From Latilactobacillus sakei (lineage in GTDB: Bacteria; Bacillota; Bacilli; Lactobacillales; Lactobacillaceae), in NCBI GenBank assembly GCA_002953655.1, contig CP025839.1:1240001-1304000 (forward strand): DNA of 64,000 bases. The letters are read 5' to 3'. How positions within the stretch are numbered: the first letter of the stretch is position 1; the number at the start of each line of letters is the position of its first letter. This document shows, piece after piece, positions 8,317 to 19,358 of the stretch. The notes below the pieces were generated by a model. The model ran no database searches. It had not been told where the DNA came from and saw only the letters and a list, made by a program, of their open reading frames with translations. The translations under genes were made by a program, and so were the position numbers.

Positions 8317-9504
8317 TCACGATTGTTTCATTTTAAGCGCCTTTTTTTCCTGAGCACTGACGTTCAAGACTAAGCCCAGGCCTGTCGCTAACACTAGCAT
8401 GCTTGACCCCCCATAACTAATGAAGGGTAAGGTCACCCCGGTAATTGGTAGCAGGCCTAACAGACCACCAATATTAAACAAACTTTGGACGAAAATAATC
8501 GTACCTATCCCATAACAAATTAAGGCATTATAGGTTTGACGCGCTCTAATTCCGATGGTAAAAATTCTGAAAATCAGTAAAAAGAGTAGCCCTAAAATAA
8601 AAAGGGCCCCTATAACGCCGAGTTCTTCAGTTGTAATCGATAAAATAAAATCGGTATAAGGTTCAGGCAAATAGCCTCGTTTTTGAATACTATTACCAAG
8701 CCCCATACCAAACCAACCACCGTTATTAATCGCATAATAGGAATTAACGAGTTGACTCCCACCCATATTTTCGAGTTTGAATGGTTCTAAAAAGGCTAGA
8801 ATTCGGTTGAACCGATAATTGACCCCGGTCGTTAAATTCAAGCGACTCAATCCAGCAATCGCCGCAGTAATAACAGCTAAGGTTGCACTGATGATTGAAA
8901 TCCCCCACCAAAAAGAGATGCCACTGGCAAATAGTAATACCAATAAAATAATCCCTAGAATTGCCGCACCACCAGTATCAGGTTGTACCAATACAAAGGC
9001 GATAATGACGGCCACCAAAATCACAGGTGCGGAAAACAACTTAACATTGTCACGCCAATGCTCCGACAGATTCTTTTCACGTTTGGATAACATGTTAGCC
9101 AAGTATAAAACAATTAATAACTTAGCAAATTCCGCTGGTTGAATGCTAAAGGGTCCTAGATTAATCCAAGCAGTTGCCCCATTAATCGCAGCGTCCGGTC
9201 TAATCCGACTTAACACCAATAGGTAAAAGAGCGCCAATAAAATGACGACTGTCACACCAATTAAAAACTTGGGTTTCCTTAATAGATTTAACTTTAAAAA
9301 GAAGGAAAATAGTAATAATCCAAAGCCAAGGCCGATATAAATTAATTGCTTAGTAAAATAAGCATCCGGCTTAGCACCATGAATCGACATTAAATCCGAA
9401 CTCGCTGAATAGACCATCAAGGCCCCAATCGCACATAAAATAACGTACGGAATTAATAACCAATAATCTAAATACTGCGCTTTATCTCGAAGCTTATGCC
9501 ACAC
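8317..9504 (-). CDS. ftsW: septal peptidoglycan polymerase FtsW (SEDS family)
   Basis: A 395-residue polytopic SEDS protein with about ten transmembrane helices. SEDS glycosyltransferases polymerise lipid II together with a class B PBP; the division-site version is FtsW. Conserved segments include QPDTGGAAIL (about residue 174), NNGGWFGMGLGNS (about 262) and the C-terminal PFISYGGSS. A second SEDS gene (rodA) lies at 46.7 kb. Assignment as FtsW rather than RodA rests on the ylaN-ftsW context and sequence flavour. Confidence 0.88.
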   Translation of the reverse strand: MWHKLRDKAQYLDYWLLIPYVILCAIGALMVYSASSDLMSIHGAKPDAYFTKQLIYIGLGFGLLLFSFFLKLNLLRKPKFLIGVTVVILLALFYLLVLSRIRPDAAINGATAWINLGPFSIQPAEFAKLLIVLYLANMLSKREKNLSEHWRDNVKLFSAPVILVAVIIAFVLVQPDTGGAAILGIILLVLLFASGISFWWGISIISATLAVITAAIAGLSRLNLTTGVNYRFNRILAFLEPFKLENMGGSQLVNSYYAINNGGWFGMGLGNSIQKRGYLPEPYTDFILSITTEELGVIGALFILGLLFLLIFRIFTIGIRARQTYNALICYGIGTIIFVQSLFNIGGLLGLLPITGVTLPFISYGGSSMLVLATGLGLVLNVSAQEKKALKMKQS

Positions 9505-9512
9505 ACTTACAC

Positions 9513-9809
9513 CTAATTTCTATGAACTTCATTCTGAGCTTGCGTTTGATAAATCTCTAAATAAAGTTGATTAATCCGCGTTTCAAGTTCATTTACTAAT
9601 TGCGATCCTTCTTGGTCACTAATTAACCGAACTCTTTTGGCAAAATCAACTTCTTTTGTAAAACCAAACAGTTGTGTATCAATAATTTCTTCAATGATGG
9701 GACATTGACTTAAACAAAGCGCGTCGAATTGCTTCGTCAATAACGCTTCAATTTTAGCTGCGTCTGATTTTAAAGTCATATACCCGATTGTTTCTTGTTT
9801 AATCATCAT
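9513..9809 (-). CDS. ylaN: YlaN family protein (UPF0358)
   Basis: A 98-residue protein with the YlaN hallmarks LSQCPIIEEIIDTQLFGFTKE and DFAKRVRLI. YlaN is essential in B. subtilis under some conditions and has been linked to iron homeostasis through Fur in S. aureus. It lies 8 bases before ftsW, a conserved pair. No strong ribosome binding site is seen before the first ATG; an internal ATG (MTLKSDA) is an alternative start. Confidence 0.85.
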   Translation of the reverse strand: MMIKQETIGYMTLKSDAAKIEALLTKQFDALCLSQCPIIEEIIDTQLFGFTKEVDFAKRVRLISDQEGSQLVNELETRINQLYLEIYQTQAQNEVHRN

Positions 9810-9871
9810 TTAACGCCCACTTAAACTGTTATAGTAATGCACACTCTGCAGGTTATTATACCATATCTGAC

Positions 9872-9912
9872 ACTAAAAAAAGGTAGCCTAAAGTGTCTTA
9901 GGCTACCTTTTA
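9872..9912 (-). terminator. rho-independent terminator of typA
   Basis: A stem of AAGGTAGCCTAA with TTAGGCTACCTT and a 6-base loop is followed on the minus strand by a long T run. It lies just after the typA stop. Confidence 0.9.
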
Positions 9913-9929
9913 ATATAGTTTTAAGCTTA

Positions 9930-11765
9930 TTATCCGCGTTTACGCTTCTTGTCAGCTTTAGTACGCATACCTGTGTCAAGAATCTTCTTACGTAAACGAA
10001 CAGAAGTTGGTGTTACTTCACAGTATTCGTCATCGTTTAAGAATTCAATTGATTCTTCAAGTGACATTTCTTTAGGTGTCTTGATAGCAGCTGAGTGATC
10101 TTTACCAGAAGCACGAGTATTCGTTAAGTTTTTACCCTTAGTAACGTTTACGGCGATATCTGTATCACGGCTGTTTTGACCAACGATCATCCCTTCATAA
10201 ACATCAACGCCAGCGCCGATGAATAATTGGCCACGATCTTCAACTGATTGTAAACTATAAGTTGTTGATGAACCAGCATTAATTGAAACTAATGCACCGT
10301 TACGACGGCCTGGTTCCCAGTTTTTAATCACTGGCATGTATTTTTCGAAGGTGTGGTTCATAATCCCGTATCCACCAGTCATCGTTAAGAATTCTGTTGA
10401 ATAACCGATTAAACCACGTGAAGGTGCTAAGAAAGTCATCCGTGTTTGGTTATTAGCATCACTTTCCATGTTTTGCATTTCACCCTTACGTTGGGCCATT
10501 GAATCGATTACTGAGCCTGTATATTGGTCAGGTGTATCGATTTGAACCATTTCAAAAGGTTCGCAAGTAACGCCGTCAATATCCCGATAGATAACTTCTG
10601 GACGTGATAATTGTAATTCGAAGCCTTCACGACGCATTTCTTCAACCAAGATTGAAAGATGCAATTCACCACGACCTGAAACAATCCAAGCACCGGCTTT
10701 ATCTGTATCTTCAACACGAAGTGAAACGTCAGTGTGTAATTGATGACGTAAACGTTCTTCAATCTTACGACCAGTAACGAAATCACCTTCACGACCAACA
10801 AATGGTGAATCATTAGCAGCAAATGTCATTTGTAAAGTTGGTTCGTCAATCCGTAAAATTGGTAATGCTTCTTGATGGTCAACTGGTGTCACAGTTTCAC
10901 CAACATAGATATCTTCCATACCTGAAACAGCGATTAAATCGCCGGCCTTAGCTTCTTGGATTTCAACACGGTCTAAACCGATGAAACCAAAAATCTTCGT
11001 AACCCGGAAGTTCTTAGCAGAACCGTCAAGTTTAAGAACAGAAACTTGATCACCGATTTTGATTGTCCCACGAGAAACGCGGCCAATACCGATACGGCCA
11101 ACATAGTCGTTATAATCTAACATCGCCACTTGGAATTGAAGTGGTTCGTCACTATTATCAACTGGGGCTGGGATTGTATCTAAGATTGTGTCAAAGATAG
11201 GCACCATTGTGTGAGCTTGTGTGTCTAAGTCTGATTCAAGACTTGATGTCCCGTTGATAGCACTTGCGTATACAACTGGGAACTCAAGTTGATCTTCGTC
11301 AGCACCAAGTTCGATGAATAATTCAAGCACTTCATCAACCACTTCTTCAGGACGTGAGCCTGGGCGGTCAATTTTGTTGATAACAACGATTGGTGTTAAA
11401 TGTTGGTCTAAAGCTTTTTTCAAAACAAAACGTGTTTGTGGCATTGTACCTTCGAAAGCATCAACGACTAATAATACACCGTCAACCATCTTCATGATAC
11501 GTTCAACTTCACCACCGAAATCGGCATGTCCTGGTGTATCCAAGATGTTGATTTGTTTGCCGTTGTATTTAACAGCAGTATTCTTTGAAAGAATTGTGAT
11601 CCCACGTTCTTTTTCGATATCATTTGTATCCATTGCACGGTCAGAAATTTCTGCGTGACCATCCAATGTATCTGATTGTTTTAACATTTCGTTAACTAAG
11701 GTTGTTTTACCATGATCAACGTGGGCGATAATTGCGATATTGCGAATGTCTTCTCTTTTTTTCAA
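9930..11765 (-). CDS. typA: ribosome-associated GTPase TypA/BipA
   Basis: A 611-residue translational GTPase. The G-domain motifs are clear: [10 protein letters not shown] (P-loop, residues 14-23), [11 protein letters not shown] (G3) and NKID (G4). Domains II, III, V and the family-specific C-terminal domain follow. TypA/BipA acts on ribosome assembly and stress or low-temperature growth. Translation starts at a TTG, with GAGGAAG nine bases upstream. It appears monocistronic, with its own terminator. Confidence 0.95.
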   Translation of the reverse strand: MKKREDIRNIAIIAHVDHGKTTLVNEMLKQSDTLDGHAEISDRAMDTNDIEKERGITILSKNTAVKYNGKQINILDTPGHADFGGEVERIMKMVDGVLLVVDAFEGTMPQTRFVLKKALDQHLTPIVVINKIDRPGSRPEEVVDEVLELFIELGADEDQLEFPVVYASAINGTSSLESDLDTQAHTMVPIFDTILDTIPAPVDNSDEPLQFQVAMLDYNDYVGRIGIGRVSRGTIKIGDQVSVLKLDGSAKNFRVTKIFGFIGLDRVEIQEAKAGDLIAVSGMEDIYVGETVTPVDHQEALPILRIDEPTLQMTFAANDSPFVGREGDFVTGRKIEERLRHQLHTDVSLRVEDTDKAGAWIVSGRGELHLSILVEEMRREGFELQLSRPEVIYRDIDGVTCEPFEMVQIDTPDQYTGSVIDSMAQRKGEMQNMESDANNQTRMTFLAPSRGLIGYSTEFLTMTGGYGIMNHTFEKYMPVIKNWEPGRRNGALVSINAGSSTTYSLQSVEDRGQLFIGAGVDVYEGMIVGQNSRDTDIAVNVTKGKNLTNTRASGKDHSAAIKTPKEMSLEESIEFLNDDEYCEVTPTSVRLRKKILDTGMRTKADKKRKRG

Positions 11766-11829
11766 GTGTTTCAGCTTCCTCTCGCTAGTGACTTAACTAG
11801 TGTTGTTTGTCTCATGTATACAAGCTATT

Positions 11830-11835
11830 ATTTTA
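11830..11835 (-). promoter_or_regulatory. candidate -10 of typA promoter
   Basis: TGGTAAAAT on the minus strand is a TGn-extended -10, about 65 bases before the typA start. The -35 region is poor. The 145-base gap between the suhB-like gene and typA holds nothing else recognisable. Confidence 0.3.
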
Positions 11836-11910
11836 CCATAATAAATAGGGCTATGCTTCTTATATTAGCGATTTTTTGAAAATACGCAAGACTTTTTCAT
11901 GAAAATCTAA

Positions 11911-12708
11911 TTATTCGGCCGTTTTTGAATGGGCCATAATGGCGATAATTTCTTGCATCGCTTGCTTTGGTGCAATAATCATGCCTTCTTTGGCAACCAT
12001 TGAAATTGGTTGACCATCGAAATTTAAAATCTGAAAACCAAGCGTCTCGGCTAGAATGCGGCCCGCAGCGATATCCCATGGTGCTAACTTGGAAATATAG
12101 GCTTGCGCATTTCCCCTTAATAGTTGCGCAAAAGTAATGCCAGCACTGCCATAAATACGGACACCTGAGCTTTGAACGAAAACTTGTTGTAATTGTCGTT
12201 CGTTGGTCACCAACATACGCGTATTAACGCAGATTAGCCCCTCTGATAGCGGTTGGTCCGTTGCTTTATCCAAGGCTTGTTCATTACGAAAAACGCCCAA
12301 TTGTGGGCCACCCCAGAAAAGCTTGTCAGCCATGACATCGTAAATAATCCCGAATGAAGGCTGGCCATCTTCATAGACCCCAACCATAATCGCAAAATTT
12401 TCCTGTTGCTTAACAAAATTCATCGTGCCATCAATTGGATCAACAAAAAAGGTTAGGCCATTATGCCAATCTCCGGCGCCAACGTTGGCCCCTTCTTCTC
12501 CAACCAATTGCGCCGTTGGGTATTCTGCTTTAATTTGTTCTGCAAAAAAGGCTTGGTTAGCGCAATCGACATTAGTTACTAAATCATTACGACTTGATTT
12601 GGTCATAATATCTAACGGTTGCGTCATCTTTTTGCGTGTTTCAGCGGCTGCTTCAAGCACCCATTTCTGTAATGAACGACTTAATTGATATAGCGCCTCT
12701 TGTTCCAT
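11911..12708 (-). CDS. inositol monophosphatase family protein
   Basis: A 265-residue Mg2+-dependent phosphatase of the IMPase/SuhB superfamily. The metal-binding motifs are all present: GEEG (about residue 71), DPIDGTMNF (about 91-99) and WDIAAG (about 212). The substrate (inositol phosphate, 3'-phosphoadenosine phosphate or another sugar phosphate) cannot be told from sequence. It follows the UPF0223 gene by 16 bases, a pair conserved in lactobacilli upstream of typA. Confidence 0.9.
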   Translation of the reverse strand: MEQEALYQLSRSLQKWVLEAAAETRKKMTQPLDIMTKSSRNDLVTNVDCANQAFFAEQIKAEYPTAQLVGEEGANVGAGDWHNGLTFFVDPIDGTMNFVKQQENFAIMVGVYEDGQPSFGIIYDVMADKLFWGGPQLGVFRNEQALDKATDQPLSEGLICVNTRMLVTNERQLQQVFVQSSGVRIYGSAGITFAQLLRGNAQAYISKLAPWDIAAGRILAETLGFQILNFDGQPISMVAKEGMIIAPKQAMQEIIAIMAHSKTAE

Positions 12709-12724
12709 CTTTTTTCATCTACTT

Positions 12725-13009
12725 TCAATTATTAGTCGTCATCTTAATTTGTGCCCGGCCACTCTTTTGAGCAGTTTGCATACAACGGTAGATTGAATAA
12801 CCAGAAGCTTCTGTAAAAGCCTTATCAAGTTGTTTTTCAATCATCTTGCTTCGAACGACTTGTTTAAAATCACGATAAGCCGCGTTTAAATCTTCAACTT
12901 TGGCACCAAATTCATAAGCCTGTTCCACAAGATTATATAAATGCATGACTTGAACCACTTCTTCTGGTGTCCAATCTGATTCTAAAGGATAGCTATAGTT
13001 AGTTTGCAT
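12725..13009 (-). CDS. UPF0223 family protein
   Basis: A 94-residue protein of unknown function with the UPF0223 pattern (YPLESDWTPEEVVQV near the N-terminus, ASGYSIYRCMQTA near the C-terminus). An open frame extends upstream to 13117, but that part crosses the PDH terminator. The ATG at 13009 has AGGAG seven bases upstream, which decides the start. Confidence 0.85.
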   Translation of the reverse strand: MQTNYSYPLESDWTPEEVVQVMHLYNLVEQAYEFGAKVEDLNAAYRDFKQVVRSKMIEKQLDKAFTEASGYSIYRCMQTAQKSGRAQIKMTTNN

Positions 13010-13113
13010 AAATACTCCTAAATTTAAGTCAATTTTAGCAAAATTGACATTTTTATTATCAACCATTATAGCGCATTTTTTTAGCCCCTGTCGAATCGTT
13101 TTGACAACTGGAT

Positions 13114-13147
13114 ACAAAAAGGGCCGTCATAATTCATGACGACCCCT
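13114..13147 (-). terminator. rho-independent terminator of the pdh operon
   Basis: The 10-bp arms GGGCCGTCAT (13121-13130) and ATGACGACCC (13136-13145), with one G-U pair and a 5-base loop, are followed by TTTTT on the minus strand. It lies directly after the lpdA stop. Confidence 0.88.
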
Positions 13148-13153
13148 CCAGTA

Positions 13154-14560
13154 TTAGATGTGAATTGGTAAGCCTAATGCTAATTCAGCGTCATCCATAA
13201 TTGCTTCACTTAACGTTGGATGTGGGTGAATTGTTAAAGCTAAATCTTCCGCGTTCATCCCTGATTCAACCGCCAGGGTTAATTCTGAGATTAAATCGCT
13301 AGCGCCAACACCCGCTACTTGAGCACCAAGCAACGTATTATCATCAGTATTCGTTACTAAGCGCACAAAACCGTCAGTTTCAGCCAACGACAACGCACGA
13401 CCATTAGCAGCAAATGGGAATTTAAAGCCTTTAGCGTTATAACCTTTTTCTTTTGCTTCAGCAACTGTTAAACCAGTGGTTGCCAATTCTGGATCGGTAT
13501 AACAAACTGCTGGCATTGCTTTGTAGTCCACAACCACTTTCTTACCAGCAATTGCTTCGGCAGCAATTTTAGCTTCATAACTCGCTTTATGGGCAAGCGC
13601 TGCACCGGCAACAATATCGCCAATGGCATAAATACCTTTGATATTCGTTTGACCTTGTTGATCGACTTCAATTAAACCACGATCACCCATTTTAATACCA
13701 GCTTGTTCTAAGCCCATGTCATCGGTATTAGGACGACGACCAACGGTTACCATGACATAATCGGCAACCAATTGTTCTTCCTTACCACCAACTTCATATT
13801 TAACTGTTACATTTTGATCAGTTTCGATTGATTCTTTAGCCATGGCGCCAGTGATTACATCAACACCTTTAGCCTTGAAATTTTTCGTTACAAGTTGCAC
13901 CATGTCTTTTTCGAAGTTCGGTAAAATTGAATCCGTTCCTTCAAGAATTGTTACATGGGCACCTAAGTTAGCATACGCACCAGCTAATTCAGAGCCGATA
14001 TAGCCCCCGCCAATCACGACTAATTCCTTAGGCACTTCCGTTAAGTTCAAACCACCCGTTGAATCAATCACGCGTTTATTGAACTTAAAGCCCTTAATTT
14101 CAATTGGTCGACTACCAGTTGCGATGATTAAGTTCTTGAAACTATAGGTTTGCGCACTTTCTTCTTTAATGACGCGTAAACTGTGTTCATCAACTAAAAA
14201 GGCAGAGCCATCAAGAACATCAATCTTATGTTTTTTAAACAACATTGAAATGCCGCCTGTTAATTTTTCGACAACTTGGTGTTGCTTCCAATCTTGTGTC
14301 TTTGCAAAATCAAGCGTGGCCCCCGTTGTTGAAACTCCGAAGACTTCAGAATTCTTAGCTTCTTGCAAACGATGACCTGCAGAGATTAAGGCTTTAGAAG
14401 GGATACAGCCCACGTTCAAACAAATCCCACCGATATTTTCACGTTCAATAACCGTAACTTTTTGACCCATTTCAGCAGCTCGAATGGCGGCCACATAGCC
14501 CCCAGGTCCAGAACCAATAACGACAGTTTCTAATTCAATTGCAAAATCACCTACAACCAT
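13154..14560 (-). CDS. lpdA: dihydrolipoyl dehydrogenase (PDH E3)
   Basis: A 468-residue flavoprotein that reoxidises dihydrolipoyl groups of the E2 subunit with NAD+. The FAD-binding [10 protein letters not shown] (about residues 17-26), the redox-active disulfide CLNVGC (about 47-52), the NAD-binding GGGYIGSE (about 183) and the C-terminal active-site histidine segment HPHPTLSE (about 447) are intact. It is the last gene of pdhA-pdhB-pdhC-lpdA, 7 bases after pdhC. Confidence 0.96.
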   Translation of the reverse strand: MVVGDFAIELETVVIGSGPGGYVAAIRAAEMGQKVTVIERENIGGICLNVGCIPSKALISAGHRLQEAKNSEVFGVSTTGATLDFAKTQDWKQHQVVEKLTGGISMLFKKHKIDVLDGSAFLVDEHSLRVIKEESAQTYSFKNLIIATGSRPIEIKGFKFNKRVIDSTGGLNLTEVPKELVVIGGGYIGSELAGAYANLGAHVTILEGTDSILPNFEKDMVQLVTKNFKAKGVDVITGAMAKESIETDQNVTVKYEVGGKEEQLVADYVMVTVGRRPNTDDMGLEQAGIKMGDRGLIEVDQQGQTNIKGIYAIGDIVAGAALAHKASYEAKIAAEAIAGKKVVVDYKAMPAVCYTDPELATTGLTVAEAKEKGYNAKGFKFPFAANGRALSLAETDGFVRLVTNTDDNTLLGAQVAGVGASDLISELTLAVESGMNAEDLALTIHPHPTLSEAIMDDAELALGLPIHI

Positions 14561-14567
14561 TTTTAAA

Positions 14568-16190
14568 TCATCCTTCCATCAATAGTAGCTCTGGATCAGC
14601 TAATAATTCTTTTAATTCGTTCATCGCACGTTGCGCAGTCCCACCATCAATCAAACGGTGATCAAATGATAAGGATAATTTCAAGACTTTACCAACTGCG
14701 AGTTCGCCATCTTCATTAACAATTGGTTCTGTGCCGATACGCCCGACCCCGAGGATCGCCACTTCAGGATAGTTAACAACTGGTGTAAACCAGCCACCAC
14801 CAATTGAACCGATGTTACTAATCGTCATCGAACCGCCACTCATTTCAGCCGGTTTCAACTTGTTGTCCAAAGCTTTTTGCGTATTTTCGCCAATTTCCTT
14901 AGCGATAGCAAAAATACTCTTGCTGTCGGCATCTTTAATGTTTGGTACATAAAGGCCGTGATCAGTATCGGTTGCAATGCCGACATTGATATAGTGTTTA
15001 TAAACGATTTCGCTTGTTGTGTCATCAATTGAGGCGTTCAACGTTGGGAAATCACGTAATACAGTTACTAAAGCTTTAACAATGTATGGTAAGAAGGTTA
15101 ACTTAATATCTTTCTTAGCAGCAACATCCTTAAATTTCTTACGATGGGTCATTAATTTAGAAACTTCAACTTCATCAAATAATGTCACGTGTGGTGCAGT
15201 ATGCTTGCTTGTCACCATTGCTTTAGCAATTGCTTTTCGTGTTGGTGACATCTTTTCACGTGTTTCAAGTTCTGGTGTTGCTGATTCATAAGGTTTAACG
15301 GCTACTGCTGGTTCAGGTGTCGCTGTGGTTACAGGGGCACTCTTAGTGTCAGTGGTTGTCGTTGAAGCAACTGGTGCAGTACCATTTTGCATGAAGTTTT
15401 GAATATCTTCTTTCGTCGTACGACCGTGTTTACCAGTCGCTGGGACTTGGCTGATATCCACGTTATTCTCACGCGCAAACTGACGAACAGATGGCATTGC
15501 CAATATTTTCCGATTTGGATCACTAATGGCAACCACGCTTGTGTCACTACTATTATTAGTTGCTACTGGTATTTCTGCCGCCTGAGGTGCTGGCGTTGTT
15601 GCTACGGATGCTGAAGCTGTTGCAGTATTGTGGCCTGGTGCATCAATCTCAACGAGCACTTGCCCGACTGTTGCAACTTCGCCTTCACCCACTAAGATTT
15701 TAACAATCTTACCACTAACAGGTGATGGGATTTCTTCAACTGATTTATCGTTTTGGACTTCTAATAAGGTATCGTCTTCTGCAATTGTATCGCCTTCTGC
15801 GACTGCCCATTTTTGGATTTCGCCTTCTGCAATCCCTTCACCAATATCTGGTAACTTAAATTGATAAACACCTTCACTGGCTGCTGGCGCTGCAGGTTGT
15901 TCTGCTGCTGGCGTAGTTGTTTCTGCTGTTGGTGCATCGTTACCTTCAACTCCTGGTGCATCGATTTCAACGAGGACTTGACCCACTGTTGCGACTTCAC
16001 CTTCGCCCACTAGGATTTTAACAATCTTACCACTAACAGGTGATGGGATTTCTTCAACTGATTTATCATTTTGGACTTCTAATAATGTATCGTCTTCCGC
16101 AATTGTATCGCCTTCTGCGACTGCCCATTTTTGGATTTCGCCTTCTGCAATACCTTCACCGATATCTGGTAATTTAAATTGATATGCCAT
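14568..16190 (-). CDS. pdhC: dihydrolipoamide acetyltransferase (PDH E2) with two lipoyl domains
   Basis: A 540-residue E2 core subunit that transfers acetyl groups from lipoate to CoA. It has two N-terminal lipoyl domains (residues 3-80 and 109-186), each with the lipoylated lysine in QNDKSVEE. Ala/Pro/Thr-rich linkers follow, then the E3/E1-binding domain ([19 protein letters not shown], about 233-251) and the catalytic domain ending in DHRLIDGG. The two lipoyl domains are identical at protein level. Many Firmicutes PDH E2s carry only one. Confidence 0.96.
   Translation of the reverse strand: MAYQFKLPDIGEGIAEGEIQKWAVAEGDTIAEDDTLLEVQNDKSVEEIPSPVSGKIVKILVGEGEVATVGQVLVEIDAPGVEGNDAPTAETTTPAAEQPAAPAASEGVYQFKLPDIGEGIAEGEIQKWAVAEGDTIAEDDTLLEVQNDKSVEEIPSPVSGKIVKILVGEGEVATVGQVLVEIDAPGHNTATASASVATTPAPQAAEIPVATNNSSDTSVVAISDPNRKILAMPSVRQFARENNVDISQVPATGKHGRTTKEDIQNFMQNGTAPVASTTTTDTKSAPVTTATPEPAVAVKPYESATPELETREKMSPTRKAIAKAMVTSKHTAPHVTLFDEVEVSKLMTHRKKFKDVAAKKDIKLTFLPYIVKALVTVLRDFPTLNASIDDTTSEIVYKHYINVGIATDTDHGLYVPNIKDADSKSIFAIAKEIGENTQKALDNKLKPAEMSGGSMTISNIGSIGGGWFTPVVNYPEVAILGVGRIGTEPIVNEDGELAVGKVLKLSLSFDHRLIDGGTAQRAMNELKELLADPELLLMEG
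15633..15866 (-). repeat. second copy of duplicated lipoyl-domain segment of pdhC
   Basis: This 234-base stretch encodes residues 109-186 of PdhC, an exact amino-acid copy of residues 3-80. The DNA copies differ at scattered third positions, so the duplication is not brand new. Confidence 0.9.
15951..16184 (-). repeat. first copy of duplicated lipoyl-domain segment of pdhC
   Basis: Encodes residues 3-80 of PdhC and pairs with the copy at 15633-15866, offset by 106 residues. It is a potential substrate for recombination that would add or remove a lipoyl domain in frame. Confidence 0.9.
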
Positions 16191-16219
16191 GCTTATGTCA
16201 TCCCTTCCTTCGTTATCGA

Positions 16220-17197
16220 CTAAAAGTTAATAACTTCCTTAACTTTATTTTCAATATCAGTTGCGTTTGGTAACCATGTTGATTCAGCTTGCCCAAATGG
16301 GAATGGTGTATCTGGTGCTGAAACGCGACCAATTGGTGCTTCTAATGAAAGGACAGCGCGTTCTGAAATTTCAGAAGCCACTTGTGCCCCAACACCCGCT
16401 TGTTTTTGTGCTTCTTGCACAATGACAACGCGACCTGTTTTTTCAACTGATGCAATAATGGTTTTAATATCTAATGGGGCGATGGTCCGCAAATCAATGA
16501 TTTCGACTGAAATATTATCTTTAGCTAAATTTTCAGCCGCTTTCTTAGCCTCGCGAACCATTGCGCCGTAAGTGATGATTGAAACATCTGAACCTTCCAA
16601 TGTGACAGCAGCTTTATCAAGTGGCACTGTGTAAGATTCGTCTGGCACTTCCTCACGGAATGAGCGATAAAGTTTCATATGTTCCAAATATAAAACAGGA
16701 TCATTTGAACGAATCGCCGCAATCAATAAGCCTTTAGCGTCGTATGGATTGCTTGGGACAACTACTCGAATCCCAGGAATTTGGGTAATCATACCTTCAA
16801 AGTTATCTGAATGCATTTCAGGAGTATGCACACCGCCACCAAATGGTGCCCGGATTGTAATTGGCATATTGCGTGTGCCACCCATCCGATAACGAGTCCG
16901 TGACATTTGACCGGCAATTGAATCTAATGTTTCAAAAACAAAACCAAAGAATTGAATTTCCGGAACGGGTCTAAAACCTTCCAAAGCTAACCCGATTGAT
17001 AAACCACCAATCCCAGATTCAGCTAAAGGTGTATCGAAAACGCGTTCTTCGCCATGTTTAGCTTGCAAGCCTTCAGTCGCACGGAAAACACCGCCATTTT
17101 TGCCGACATCTTCCCCGAAAATTAAGACATTTTCATCACTTGCTAGTTCTAAATCCAGCGCATTTGTAATTGCTTGAATCATTGTTTTTTGTGCCAT
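16220..17197 (-). CDS. pdhB: pyruvate dehydrogenase E1 component, beta subunit
   Basis: A 325-residue E1 beta subunit that pairs with PdhA to decarboxylate pyruvate on TPP. It begins [14 protein letters not shown] and contains [18 protein letters not shown] and DTPLAESGI, typical of the family. An open frame extends upstream into pdhA, but the ATG at 17197, one base after the pdhA stop and behind AAAGGAG, is the proper start. Confidence 0.96.
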   Translation of the reverse strand: MAQKTMIQAITNALDLELASDENVLIFGEDVGKNGGVFRATEGLQAKHGEERVFDTPLAESGIGGLSIGLALEGFRPVPEIQFFGFVFETLDSIAGQMSRTRYRMGGTRNMPITIRAPFGGGVHTPEMHSDNFEGMITQIPGIRVVVPSNPYDAKGLLIAAIRSNDPVLYLEHMKLYRSFREEVPDESYTVPLDKAAVTLEGSDVSIITYGAMVREAKKAAENLAKDNISVEIIDLRTIAPLDIKTIIASVEKTGRVVIVQEAQKQAGVGAQVASEISERAVLSLEAPIGRVSAPDTPFPFGQAESTWLPNATDIENKVKEVINF

Positions 17198-17198
17198 C

Positions 17199-18338
<1,140 letters not shown>

Positions 18339-18384
18339 TTAATATTCGCTTATATCTGTATCAATTAAGCTTCTTCACAAGTAT

Positions 18385-18423
18385 AATTTAGCATTTTATA
18401 GCACTGAATGCAAGCGTTTTACA
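18385..18423 (-). promoter_or_regulatory. candidate pdh promoter overlapped by a cre-like motif
   Basis: On the minus strand TTGCAT (18408-18413) and TAAATT (18385-18390) are separated by 17 bases, about 75 bases before pdhA. ATGCAAGCGTTTTACA (plus strand, 18408-18423) overlaps the -35 and resembles a catabolite-responsive element, but with one extra base in the right half. CcpA control is therefore plausible, not shown. Confidence 0.4.
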
Positions 18424-18472
18424 TAACTAATCATCAAACCTCTTACACTTATCGTTTTATGTATATGTGAAT

Positions 18473-18491
18473 TTAGTCACCAACTGACTAA
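18473..18491. promoter_or_regulatory. inverted repeat, candidate operator upstream of pdh
   Basis: A perfect 7-bp inverted repeat TTAGTCA-CCAAC-TGACTAA without a T tract, about 60 bases upstream of the candidate pdh -35. The size and spacing suit a dimeric DNA-binding protein. I do not recognise the cognate regulator. Confidence 0.4.
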
Positions 18492-18508
18492 CGTTCACCA
18501 CCGACCAC

Positions 18509-18546
18509 TTCTGTTATATAATATATTAAAATTCTGTTATATAATA
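18509..18546. repeat. 15-bp direct repeat, TTCTGTTATATAATA, two copies
   Basis: Copies at 18509-18523 and 18532-18546 are identical and start 23 bases apart, about two helical turns. They lie between the pdh operon and the terminator of the next gene. They could be tandem protein-binding sites or AT-rich promoter elements; no gene follows on the plus strand. Confidence 0.6.
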
Positions 18547-18563
18547 GCAGCGATAATCGCGCA

Positions 18564-18606
18564 CAAAAAAAGCGCTAGTACAAACCATCGTCTGTACTAA
18601 ACGCTT
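18564..18606 (-). terminator. rho-independent terminator of the M-box-controlled gene
   Basis: On the minus strand AAGCGTTTAGTACA pairs, with a small bulge, with TTGTACTAGCGCTT, followed by seven T residues. It closes the transcription unit just after the stop of the mini P-type ATPase-like gene. Confidence 0.85.
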
Positions 18607-18629
18607 GTCATTATATTTGTTGGGGTACT

Positions 18630-19313
18630 TCACGCCAAGACCGGTTGGGGAATTTCAGCGTTCCCAGCATGTACTAGGAAGCGTTGAACATCCGTCCAAA
18701 CTGGTTCAACTCTTAAATGAGTCATGAGACGGTGAAGATTAACTAGTAGGCGCATCCGTAATTGACCGATACTTACAAAAACAAGTAAATTTTTGAATTG
18801 CCCTGTTTTTGTAACACGCATCATCATAACGGCAGTACAAATTGCTAAGCCAATTGTCACACCAACAAAAGCAAATTCGTTGACTGCAAGGACCGCAAAG
18901 AATGATACAAGTGCTGCCACTGCCATTAAGAAGGCATTTCCTAGGCGAACCTTAGCGATATCATCCTTAGGTGATAGTGTTTCATTCAACACGACACCTC
19001 TGGTACCAGTTTTAACAACTGTACCAGCTTTGATGACCGCCATTTCTTTATCAATTGTCGCTACGGCAACTGGTGCTTTTTCTGTCGCATCTAATACTAA
19101 GATGTCACCTGCTACAATTTGATCAACACCAATTTCACGTAGAAAGCCATCACGCACAACACTTGCCATCCGATTTGAATCGGCAACTAACGATGCGCGT
19201 TTTGCAGCTTCAATCGTTGTTAACCCGCTTGGACGAGTTGCCAACAAACGCATTAACATCCCGCTGCTTGTGATTGCGTTTAATGTTGTTTCTTGCTTTA
19301 AATTCTTGTGCAT
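18630..19313 (-). CDS. miniature/remnant MgtA-type P-type ATPase-like protein without catalytic domain
   Basis: A 227-residue protein that aligns in pieces with the N-terminal third of MgtA-like Mg2+ P-type ATPases. ATRPSGLTTIEAAKR (about 25-39) resembles the cation-ATPase N-terminal motif. VVRDG...VAGDILVL (52-74) is like the actuator domain, and AGTVVKTGTRGVV (96-108) its later part. Two hydrophobic helices follow (about 126-165). The TGES loop, the DKTGT phosphorylation site and the nucleotide-binding domain are absent, so it cannot be a working pump. The frame is nonetheless clean, with its own promoter, M-box and terminator. The ATG at 19313 lies 11 bases after AAGGAG; a GTG at 19325 overlaps that site. 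The function is unknown. Confidence 0.7.
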   Translation of the reverse strand: MHKNLKQETTLNAITSSGMLMRLLATRPSGLTTIEAAKRASLVADSNRMASVVRDGFLREIGVDQIVAGDILVLDATEKAPVAVATIDKEMAVIKAGTVVKTGTRGVVLNETLSPKDDIAKVRLGNAFLMAVAALVSFFAVLAVNEFAFVGVTIGLAICTAVMMMRVTKTGQFKNLLVFVSIGQLRMRLLVNLHRLMTHLRVEPVWTDVQRFLVHAGNAEIPQPVLA

Positions 19314-19358
19314 CGCGTTCGACACTCCTTCCCTTTTGAGGAAGTCGTCGTAACACTG

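Noticed and set aside
10508-10822. 104-codon minus-strand frame
   Set aside because: Out-of-frame shadow of typA, which is clearly coding there.
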